From CAYJVP01 sp964373615 (GTDB lineage Bacteria > Patescibacteriota > Patescibacteriia > UBA9934 > GWF2-40-263): 13,729 bases of DNA. The position numbers and the translations under genes are program-made. The notes beneath the pieces are model-generated. The model searched no databases and was not told the DNA's origin. It saw only the letters and a list, made by a program, of their open reading frames with translations. How positions within the stretch are numbered: position 1 is the stretch's first letter; every line of letters starts with the position of its first letter. Positions 6,900 to 12,255 of this stretch are shown here, in pieces. The stretch spans positions 1-13,729 of the forward strand of contig CAYJVP010000026.1 in assembly GCA_964373615.1 (NCBI GenBank). Reading direction: 5' to 3'.

Positions 6900-7711
6900 G
6901 AATAGTCCGTGAGGAAGTAGTTGAGCGCGCGGGAAAGACGTTCTGCATCGTCACGTGCGCGTTGCAGGTGGACCCCGTGCTCGGGGGCCTCTTCGTTGTC
7001 ATTGGTGATGTAGCCGAGCGGGACCACCTTCACGCCCGGGTGAAGCGCGGCCACCGCGCACTCTGGCTTGAGGCTCATGCCGACGACATGACCGCCCATG
7101 CTGGCCATGTTCCGTTTGTCGGTCCGGCTCTCGAAGTGCGTGCCCCGGAAGAAGACATGGCGCGCGCCTTTGGTGACGAGATCATCGCTGATGGTGATCG
7201 CTTCGATGGGCACGCACAGGCACCTCTCGGGATCCTTGAATTCTCCGGGGAAGAGCGGGAAGACCTCCTGACCCCAGGAGAGAAAGTGGCGGATGAAGAC
7301 GAGGTCCCCGGTCCGGTACTCGGACGTGAGGCCCCCGACCGCGCTCGTGAGCACGAATCGCTTCACCCCGAGGCGGATCATGACCTCGATCTGGAGGCGC
7401 ACCATGGCCCGTACGTTCGGGTTGAAGGTGTCCTCGTTCATGTGGATTCGGCCGCGAAGGACCAGGACCGGGCGGTCGTTGACCGTCGCGATTTCGAACT
7501 GGCGTCTGTGGCCGTCCAGGACCTCGAGGCCCGTGAACGCCCCCATGGTGTTCATCGGAGCGACGCGGGACCCATCCGTCTGGAGCTGACTGCCCCACCC
7601 TGTCCCCAGCACGACGCCGGTTTCGATCGCGTTCGTTTTGGAGAGGCCAAAACGATGGCGGAGTTCCGCTTCTGCCTCGGCCAGCATGTGTTCGTACAAA
7701 GAACGGTTCAT
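6887..7711 (-). CDS. Purine nucleoside phosphorylase family protein (PNP/MTAP type)
   Basis: Enzymes of this family split purine nucleosides with phosphate into base and ribose-1-phosphate, for purine salvage. Visible sites over 274 residues: phosphate loop VVLGTGWG at 33-40, RGRIHMNED at 86-94 (Arg88, His90), LTSAVGGL at 121-128, THFESRTDKR at 191-200 (Glu194), VVGMSLKPE at 209-217 (Met212) and YITNDNEEA at 234-242. Glu194 and Asn237 match the Glu/Asn pair typical of inosine/guanosine-specific PNP rather than methylthioadenosine phosphorylase. The start has a strong AGGAGG at 7716-7721. It has its own promoter and terminator and opposes both flanking genes. Its codons end in C far more often than neighbours (GTC, CTC, GAC, TTC), suggesting a separate origin. 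Confidence 0.88.
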   Translation of the reverse strand: MNRSLYEHMLAEAEAELRHRFGLSKTNAIETGVVLGTGWGSQLQTDGSRVAPMNTMGAFTGLEVLDGHRRQFEIATVNDRPVLVLRGRIHMNEDTFNPNVRAMVRLQIEVMIRLGVKRFVLTSAVGGLTSEYRTGDLVFIRHFLSWGQEVFPLFPGEFKDPERCLCVPIEAITISDDLVTKGARHVFFRGTHFESRTDKRNMASMGGHVVGMSLKPECAVAALHPGVKVVPLGYITNDNEEAPEHGVHLQRARDDAERLSRALNYFLTDYSWTP

Positions 7712-7733
7712 TTTCCCTCCTCATCGCCGTTGG

Positions 7734-7762
7734 ATCGTAAGACGCGGGAGCGGTCCCGTCAA
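7734..7762 (-). promoter_or_regulatory. Promoter of the purine nucleoside phosphorylase gene
   Basis: On the minus strand TTGACG (7762-7757), a 17-base spacer and TACGAT (7739-7734). Transcription would begin near 7727, about 15 bases before the ATG and just ahead of AGGAGG. It is back to back with the rplJ promoter, the two -35 boxes being 15 bases apart. Confidence 0.55.
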
Positions 7763-7777
7763 GGGTTCTCCCTTTTC

Positions 7778-7806
7778 TTGACCGTTTTCCCGCCATCCGA
7801 TATACT
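7778..7806 (+). promoter_or_regulatory. Promoter of the rplJ-rplL operon (or of a leader RNA)
   Basis: TTGACC at 7778-7783, exactly 17 bases, then TATACT at 7801-7806: the best sigma-70-type promoter in the window. Transcription should start near 7813, giving a leader of about 380 bases before the rplJ ATG. Confidence 0.75.
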
Positions 7807-7923
7807 TTCGCCATCAATCGAAGCCGTAGAAAACGGGTCGAAGATCCTGAGCGTAGGTCCCGCCGTTGGCGGGGCCGTCGTCGAAGGGTCCTCATAAGTC
7901 CCGTCGAGGCGATCGCCTTTTTC
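7807..7923 (+). promoter_or_regulatory. Structured 5' leader of rplJ, proximal part
   Basis: No coding sequence is credible here. ACGGG (7833-7837) can pair with CCCGT (7900-7904), enclosing GATCCT/AGGGTC (7843-7848 with 7885-7890) and the hairpin GGTCCCGCC-GTT-GGCGGGGCC (7856-7876, 9 bp). A short AGGC-GATC-GCCT hairpin (7907-7918) is followed by T5. Bacterial rplJ leaders often bind the L10-L12 complex to repress the operon; position fits, but I cannot match this to the known L10 leader fold. The motif CCTGAGCG (7846-7853) to GTCGAAGGG (7880-7888) also marks it as a repeat copy. Confidence 0.4.
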
Positions 7924-7949
7924 TCTGCAGCTTTGGTTGCGGATTTTTT
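7924..7949 (+). terminator. Terminator-like hairpin in the rplJ leader (attenuator candidate)
   Basis: TCTGCAGC (7924-7931), loop TTTG, GTTGCGGA (7936-7943) form 8 bp including two G-U pairs, followed by T6 at 7944-7949. It lies between the promoter and rplJ, so it could either end a separate RNA of about 135 bases or attenuate the operon. Confidence 0.45.
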
Positions 7950-7955
7950 ATTCAT

Positions 7956-8174
7956 CCTGAGCGAGTCCCGCTATAGTCATCACACCGTGAAATGGGACTT
8001 AGCCTTCTTGAAAATGGACGAGATCCGACGCTCTGCAGGGCAGAAAAACCGCAGATGGAGCCATAGCTCCATTGAGGATTTTTCTGCCCGAAGAGCAAGG
8101 AGATCGCCATTTTCATGGAGGATGGAGTCCTGTTTCATGGTGTGATGACTATATTGGCGGGACGAGTCGAAGGG
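7956..8174 (+). repeat. Long hairpin element (about 208 bases) in the rplJ leader
   Basis: Nested pairing covers nearly the whole stretch. Bases 7965-7971 pair with 8157-8163. Bases 7972-8000 pair with 8125-8153 (29 bp, no mismatch, four G-U). Bases 8003-8017 pair with 8107-8121 (one T-T mismatch, one G-U). Then come 8022-8025 with 8102-8105, 8030-8034 with 8092-8096, 8038-8048 with 8079-8089 (11 bp) and 8055-8061 with 8066-8072, closing on the loop CATA. The ends carry CCTGAGCG (7956-7963) and GTCGAAGGG (8166-8174). It may be a MITE-like or REP-type repeat, a structured leader RNA, or both. The GGGCAAAGG at its 3' edge (8172-8180) is the only candidate ribosome-binding site for rplJ. Confidence 0.75.
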
Positions 8175-8190
8175 CAAAGGTCGATCCCCT

Positions 8191-8715
8191 ATGCCAAAAA
8201 CACGAGCCCAAAAGGCGACGATCGTAGACGAGCTTGCCGACAAGATACATCGCATGAAATCCGCGGTGTTCGTCTCCGTGCACGGATACACCATGACCGA
8301 TGCGGACGGCATGCGTGCGAAAGGCCGCGAGGCCGGCGTTGATATCGTGATCGCGAAGAAAACGCTTCTCAAGCGCGCCGCGGAGCAGGTCGGACTCACC
8401 GCCCTTGATCCGAAGGCGTTTGAAGGAAGCGTGCTCTCCGCATTCGCCTACCAAGATGAGGTTTCAGCTGCCAAACTCATGGCCGAGCTGGTCAAGCAGA
8501 AGGAACACATGACGATCCTGGGCGGTCTTTTCGAAGGAGTTGTGGTGGACGCGGCGAAGATCGGCCAGCTCGCGATGCTTCCGTCTCGGCAAGAGCTCCT
8601 TCAGAAGATGGTCGGCTCGCTCCATGCCCCGATTTCCGGCTTTGTCAACGTGCTCGCCGGCAACCTGCGTTCTTTTGTCTACGTTCTAAATGCGATAAAG
8701 GAGGGAAAAGTGTAA
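8191..8715 (+). CDS. rplJ: 50S ribosomal protein L10
   Basis: L10 anchors the L7/L12 stalk to 23S rRNA on the large subunit and, with L12, usually represses its own operon. The 174-residue length is normal. The family pattern is plain: RAQKATIVDELADKIHRMKS at the start, SVHGYTMTDADGMRAKGRE, VIAKKTLLKRAAEQVG near 52-67, then GGLFEGVVVDAAKIGQLAML and LPSRQELLQKMVGSLHAPIS at about 130-149. The C-terminal helix after 150 binds L7/L12 dimers. An unusual feature is the very long leader filled with palindromes. It is followed four bases later by rplL. Confidence 0.95.
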   Translation: MPKTRAQKATIVDELADKIHRMKSAVFVSVHGYTMTDADGMRAKGREAGVDIVIAKKTLLKRAAEQVGLTALDPKAFEGSVLSAFAYQDEVSAAKLMAELVKQKEHMTILGGLFEGVVVDAAKIGQLAMLPSRQELLQKMVGSLHAPISGFVNVLAGNLRSFVYVLNAIKEGKV

Positions 8716-8719
8716 TGAT

Positions 8720-9181
8720 ATGTCTGACGAACAGAAAATCGTTTCCGCCAAAGGCGGATCCGCCTCCCGCGGTAGCGGGTCGCCTCTGGCGACAGGCGGA
8801 GAGGTGCCGGAGAAGTTCAAGGCCCTCGTTTCCGAAGTCGAAAAAATGTCCGTCCTTGACCTTGTGGAACTCGTCAAAGTGCTCGAAGACAAGTTCGGGG
8901 TGAGCGCTGCGGCGCCAGCCATGATGATGGCTGCGGCGGGAGGCGCGGCGGCTCCCGCGGCCGAGGAGAAGAGCTCGTTTGATGTGGAGCTGACCGAAGG
9001 CGGCGGCAACAAGATTGCGGTCATCAAGGTGCTGCGCGAGGTGACGGGCCTTGGTCTCAAGGAAGCCAAGGATATGGTCGACGGCGCGCCGAAAGTCGTG
9101 AAGACCGGCGTTGCCAAGGCCGAGGCCGAGGAAATCAAGAAGAAGCTCGACGAAGCTGGCGGCAAGGCCACATTGAAGTAA
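8720..9181 (+). CDS. rplL: 50S ribosomal protein L7/L12 with N-terminal palindrome-encoded insert
   Basis: L7/L12 forms the mobile stalk that recruits and activates translation GTPases. The core is standard: N-terminal dimer and L10-binding helices VPEKFKALVSEVEKMSVLDL with VELVKVLEDKFGV, an Ala/Gly-rich hinge, and the C-terminal domain EEKSSFDVELTEGGGNKIAV with KVLREVTGLGLKEAKDMVD and EEIKKKLDEAGGKATLK. Length is 153 residues against about 120-130 usually. The excess lies at residues 9-27, coded by an exactly 57-bp palindrome cluster. It adds a flexible Gly/Ser-rich stretch ahead of the L10-binding helices. AGGAGG at 8699-8704 lies inside the end of rplJ, 15 bases from the chosen ATG; another ATG at 8715 is in the wrong frame. 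A terminator follows. Confidence 0.95.
   Translation: MSDEQKIVSAKGGSASRGSGSPLATGGEVPEKFKALVSEVEKMSVLDLVELVKVLEDKFGVSAAAPAMMMAAAGGAAAPAAEEKSSFDVELTEGGGNKIAVIKVLREVTGLGLKEAKDMVDGAPKVVKTGVAKAEAEEIKKKLDEAGGKATLK
8744..8800. repeat. In-frame palindromic element inside rplL (57 bp)
   Basis: Hairpin 1: TCCGCC (8744-8749), AAA, GGCGGA (8753-8758). Then a three-way arrangement: TCCGCCT (8759-8765) pairs with AGGCGGA (8794-8800) and encloses CCCGC-GGTA-GCGGG (8766-8779) and TCGCC-TCT-GGCGA (8780-8792). The element equals codons 9-27 exactly (19 codons), so the frame is kept. It encodes a Gly, Ser, Ala and Thr-rich stretch that L7/L12 proteins normally lack. In placement it is like the Rickettsia palindromic elements that insert in frame into genes. 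Confidence 0.8.
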
Positions 9182-9194
9182 GTCGAATACACAT

Positions 9195-9226
9195 AACACC
9201 GAGTGTCTCCCGACACTCGGTGTTTT
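9195..9226 (+). terminator. Intrinsic terminator of the rplJ-rplL operon
   Basis: AACACCGAGTGTC (9195-9207), loop TCCC, and its exact reverse complement (9212-9224), 13 bp, with T4 at 9223-9226. The minus-strand reading lacks a good T run. Confidence 0.85.
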
Positions 9227-9238
9227 CGTTATTTGTTA

Positions 9239-9365
9239 GGACCTCTGAAAAACTGATGGATTTTCGTCAAACGGGCTGTCCATCCCCATGAGACGTACTG
9301 AAAGGTACGTCGAATGGGGTGGACGGGCGCCCGTGAGACGAAAAGACGCAGTTTTGCAGAGGTCC
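9239..9365. repeat. Long imperfect hairpin element (127 bases) between rplL and the minus-strand gene
   Basis: Bases 9239-9255 pair with 9349-9365 (17 positions, one A-G mismatch). Inside are TTTTCGTC/GACGAAAA (9261-9268 with 9337-9344), CGGGC/GCCCG (9272-9276 with 9329-9333), 9278-9289 with 9314-9324 (one bulged T) and GACGTAC/GTACGTC (9292-9298 with 9305-9311) around a six-base loop. It starts 3 bases beyond the stop of the minus-strand gene and 12 bases beyond the rplL terminator. It might help stop minus-strand transcription, but it has no T run in place, so it looks like a MITE-like element or a structured RNA. No coding frame inside is credible. Confidence 0.7.
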
Positions 9366-9368
9366 CCG

Positions 9369-11549
9369 TTATCTGATGTGGCTTGCGTCAATGCGATACA
9401 CCGCAGACCCCGTGAGCAAATAGATCGTCTTCTGTGCCTCATCCACAACAAAGTCCGTGAGACCAACGAACGCGTCGCTTCGATATTGCGTGACGAAGTT
9501 TCCGCCTTCTTTTTCAAACACGACCAGGCGCTGCGTGGACGGCTCGAGCACATAGAGATACTCGCTCTCAAATGCGGTCCAGAGATCTGTTGGCGCCGAG
9601 AGGGGTGGGTCAACAGCGCCTTGCGTCCAACTCACCTCGCTGCCGCTTGTGAACCGAACGATACTTCCGTTTTGTTTCAGCACAAACACGGTGCCGTCTA
9701 CGGCAAGACTGACGGCGTCTGAAAGGTCCGTTGTACGCGCGCGAATCCATGCGGTTGCCGAGCCAAACCCGGCGCCGGTGCGCGAGAGACGAAGGATTTG
9801 CGGCTCGGTACCTCCACCGCCAGGGTTCAGTACATAGACGCGGTTGGCATAGGCAGAGAGATCAACCCAGCGTTCGTTGTCTCCGGGGCGAGTGTCCGTG
9901 AGCGTCAGGACTCCGTCTGCGTAGATCGCAAGCCCAGGGCGATCGTCAAGGAGATACCCTTCGCCGTTTTCGCCATCAGCCTCCTTCACCGCCCCGGCCG
10001 CACGTGTGTCCACCTCCACCCGACTGGCGGTGCGCGTATTTTGATCCACGCGATACACGTTGCGATCGCTTGCATACACCAAGAGTTCATCTCCCTCAAA
10101 ACTCATCGCCGTTGCCGACGCGCCGATGGGAGTGAGATCTACGACAAGCGGCGGGTCTGGGATATTCACGATATGGCGGAGCTGATCCTGCATGAGCGCA
10201 AGCTCTTTATCGAGACGGTCGATCTCGGCCTGTTCCTCCGGCGTATCCGCGCGCATGTCGGAAAGAGCGCCAAACGCCTGTTGGAGCAAGCTTCGAGCCT
10301 GGTTTTCGTCCTTGTAAATAATCGCTCCCGAGACTTGGTCACGGACGGTCTCGACCGCCTTTACAGAGGCCGCAAACGCCGCGCGGTCTTCTTGTCGCGC
10401 CTGGGAGCGTGAAAGCACCATGGTGCTTGACACAAAGACGAACACGAGAACAACCGCCGCAAGAATAAGATATTTACTCGTTTTTGGGAGTCGGTTAAAT
10501 AGACGAAGCGTGCGAGAGACCAACGCGTCCAACCTTCCCCGAGTCTGTCCAAGCATTTCGCGCCGCTCGGAACCGGCCAATTTTTTCGCCACCCGTAAGA
10601 CGCCAAACAGGATTCCAAGGATCATTTTCCCTCCGACAACGACGATGGAGAAAAGCAGACGGGAAATGCTCACCGCGCTCCCACGGAGTGTATGACGGTG
10701 CGTTTTCAGGAACCCGCGCAGGAGGGAAAGGCCTGGGATGTTCATGCGCGGGCGCTGATCGGCAAGCACCCGCTGCGTCTTTTCCTGGGCCTCCTCGAGT
10801 TGGCTGAGCGATGAGGCGGCGGACGTGCGCCCTGGTCGTTGGGACCGGACAGCAGAGAGAGGCGTTTCCTCTGGGAGCTGGGCTTTCAAAAGCACTATGG
10901 CCAGATCAATGTCAATCGGGAAATATTGTCGAATTTTCGCGGATGCGCCAGCTGGCGGAAGGGTGGTGAGGACGCTGTTTAACTCTTCTGGGGGAAGCTC
11001 TCGTTCAAGCGGACGGTTGCAGACACAAAAGATGTCACCCGAGTGCAGATCTCCGTCCAAAACCACACCGAACACCTTTTCCCATGATGGTTTGGACGCC
11101 CCGGTCTGAATGCTTCGCGACAGGTTAAAAACCTGATAGCGCTGATCCTCCATTTTGTGAAGGAACAAAGCCGTGAGGTCGCCACTGCCAGACAGGCACA
11201 TGACGTCTCCTACGGCCACACCAACGATTGCATCCACATCGGCGCTTGTGAGCGTGGGCTCAAGTTCCGGCGCGAGCATGGCTACCCGTTCGTTCACCGC
11301 TTCCAGGATTTGCTCAAACCGATGCTGCGTGTTGCTTGTTTCACGTAGGGTTTCTGCCGCCCGCTCCATTTCCTCAAGGATGGTATTGACCACGAGCTCG
11401 GCAAGAGCTGGCCGTCCATGCACGCTGAGAAGTCCAAATACAAAACCAGGCTGACCCTGGGTCTGCTTCAGAAACGCCTTGAGGCGTCCTTTGGTTTTTG
11501 GTTGGACCTCCTCCAAGACCGACGTTTTCAGGATAAGCTGAGAGGTCAT
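9369..11549 (-). CDS. Degenerate PP2C-like / transmembrane / beta-propeller protein
   Basis: A 726-residue protein. Residues 36-215 follow the order of a PP2C-type phosphatase: FVFGLLSVHGRPALAELVVN resembles the DGHGG-containing opening; SADVDAIVGVAVGDVMCLSG with GSGDLTALFL resembles the central strands; and DLHSGDIFCVCNRPL resembles the GDxxLLCSDGL strand. The metal-binding Asp of the first motif and the Asp of the last are absent, so it may not be active. Residues 298-320 and 360-379 are hydrophobic segments; 380-462 is a charged helical (coiled-coil-like) region; 465-726 shows repeated beta strands like a propeller (DLLVYASDR-type, RVYVLNPGG, TVFVLKQNGSIVRF, YLYVLEPSTQRLVVF, TIYLLTGSAVYRID). 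The start at 11549 is chosen because an upstream ATG at 11588 lies within the -10 box. I do not recognise a named family. Confidence 0.75.
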   Translation of the reverse strand: MTSQLILKTSVLEEVQPKTKGRLKAFLKQTQGQPGFVFGLLSVHGRPALAELVVNTILEEMERAAETLRETSNTQHRFEQILEAVNERVAMLAPELEPTLTSADVDAIVGVAVGDVMCLSGSGDLTALFLHKMEDQRYQVFNLSRSIQTGASKPSWEKVFGVVLDGDLHSGDIFCVCNRPLERELPPEELNSVLTTLPPAGASAKIRQYFPIDIDLAIVLLKAQLPEETPLSAVRSQRPGRTSAASSLSQLEEAQEKTQRVLADQRPRMNIPGLSLLRGFLKTHRHTLRGSAVSISRLLFSIVVVGGKMILGILFGVLRVAKKLAGSERREMLGQTRGRLDALVSRTLRLFNRLPKTSKYLILAAVVLVFVFVSSTMVLSRSQARQEDRAAFAASVKAVETVRDQVSGAIIYKDENQARSLLQQAFGALSDMRADTPEEQAEIDRLDKELALMQDQLRHIVNIPDPPLVVDLTPIGASATAMSFEGDELLVYASDRNVYRVDQNTRTASRVEVDTRAAGAVKEADGENGEGYLLDDRPGLAIYADGVLTLTDTRPGDNERWVDLSAYANRVYVLNPGGGGTEPQILRLSRTGAGFGSATAWIRARTTDLSDAVSLAVDGTVFVLKQNGSIVRFTSGSEVSWTQGAVDPPLSAPTDLWTAFESEYLYVLEPSTQRLVVFEKEGGNFVTQYRSDAFVGLTDFVVDEAQKTIYLLTGSAVYRIDASHIR

Positions 11550-11581
11550 AGCATGGGAGTTGCCATCTTGAACGCCTTTTG

Positions 11582-11594
11582 TGTACATTATACA
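11582..11594. promoter_or_regulatory. Dyad TGTA-N5-TACA between divergent genes, possible operator
   Basis: TGTACATTATACA reads the same as its reverse complement in its outer four bases. It covers the minus-strand -10 box and a possible plus-strand -10 (TATACA, 11589-11594, with TTGAAC 11568-11573 only 15 bases upstream). The neighbouring plus-strand gene encodes a winged-helix protein that could bind here. Confidence 0.35.
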
Positions 11595-11614
11595 GAAGTC
11601 AGTTTGAAGCGCAA
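11587..11614 (-). promoter_or_regulatory. Promoter of the PP2C-like gene
   Basis: On the minus strand TTGCGC (11614-11609), a 16-base spacer, then TATAAT (11592-11587) preceded by TG. Transcription would begin near 11580, about 30 bases before the ATG at 11549. This fixes the start, since the ATG at 11588 is inside the -10 box. Confidence 0.6.
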
Positions 11615-11622
11615 CGCATTCT

Positions 11623-12255
11623 ATGAAGTCTCATGTTTTCCGGCTTGAACAGCTGTTTGGTTCAAAAACGCGCGCTCGGTTGCTCGGACTGTTTTTGCAG
11701 CATCCGGACACGTCATTTTTTGTGCGTGAGCTCACACGGCGGATTGACGCTCAACTCAATTCTGTGCGTCGTGAACTGCAAAACCTTATAGAATTGGGGA
11801 TCGTTTTGGAGCAGGTTGGTTCCGCGAAGGCAGCAAAATCAAAAACTCTTTCTGAGCGCAAGAAATATTACGTCGCCAACAAAACGTTCATGTTGTATCA
11901 GGATCTACGCAGCCTTCTCAAAAAGGTGCAAATTCTTTTGAAACAAAATCTTGTTCAGGAGATCGATCAACGAGGGGATATTGACGTGCTTGTGTTCACG
12001 GGACGATTTGTCGATCACTCAGATATCGCTACAGACATTTTGATCGTTGGGAGTATTGACCAGAAGCTGCTCCAGAAAGTGGTGAACGAATTCGAGCAGG
12101 AAATGGGATCAGAAATCAATTACACGCTGATGTCACGGGAAGAGTTCCAGTATCGACGTCAGATCACGGACCGTTTTCTCTTTTCCATCCTCGAAAGCGA
12201 TAATATTATTATGATCGATAAGGTCGGTGCGACGACCGCCTCTCCTCCCGCATGA
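11623..12255 (+). CDS. Winged-helix protein with nucleotidyltransferase-like domain
   Basis: A 210-residue protein. Residues 5-90 fit an ArsR-like winged helix: LFGSKTRARLLGLFLQHPDT, then a recognition-helix region SFFVRELTRRIDAQLNSVRR, then ELQNLIELGIVLEQV and a basic wing, ending in KKYYVANKTF. Residues 91-112 are a linker helix. Residues 119-200 resemble a minimal nucleotidyltransferase fold (DIDVLVFTGRFVDHSDIATD, then ILIVG), but the classical GS...SDIDL signature is eroded: the GS step is missing and only one acidic residue stands before LIVG. Such fusions recur in Patescibacteria, without a known function. It starts an apparent operon with tsaB, acylphosphatase and a channel-like gene, and overlaps tsaB by four bases. 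No Shine-Dalgarno site is seen. Regulator is the best guess. Confidence 0.75.
   Translation: MKSHVFRLEQLFGSKTRARLLGLFLQHPDTSFFVRELTRRIDAQLNSVRRELQNLIELGIVLEQVGSAKAAKSKTLSERKKYYVANKTFMLYQDLRSLLKKVQILLKQNLVQEIDQRGDIDVLVFTGRFVDHSDIATDILIVGSIDQKLLQKVVNEFEQEMGSEINYTLMSREEFQYRRQITDRFLFSILESDNIIMIDKVGATTASPPA

Noticed and set aside
7834..7848. tRNA T-arm-like GGTCGAAGATCC
   Set aside because: No acceptor, D or anticodon arms can be placed around it; it is explained by the GTCGAAG/TCCTGAG repeat motifs.
6860..7897. Plus-strand open frame of 345 codons across the phosphorylase gene
   Set aside because: It is antisense to a clear PNP with all active-site motifs; the frame is open because of the C-ending codons of the minus-strand gene, and its translation shows no domain.
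7807..7949. SRP RNA or tmRNA
   Set aside because: No GGAA-capped SRP helix and no tRNA-like ends or tag-peptide frame were found.
7962..8169. 6S RNA
   Set aside because: Length (about 180-210 bases) fits, but the large central bubble that mimics an open promoter is absent; the internal loops seen are six bases or fewer.
7980..8454. Minus-strand frames covering the hairpin and the start of rplJ
   Set aside because: They run through perfect inverted repeats and antisense to L10; open frames there are a by-product.
9798..10412. Plus-strand frame of 204 codons inside the PP2C-like gene
   Set aside because: Antisense to a propeller and coiled-coil region with good coding character; no start signal or domain.
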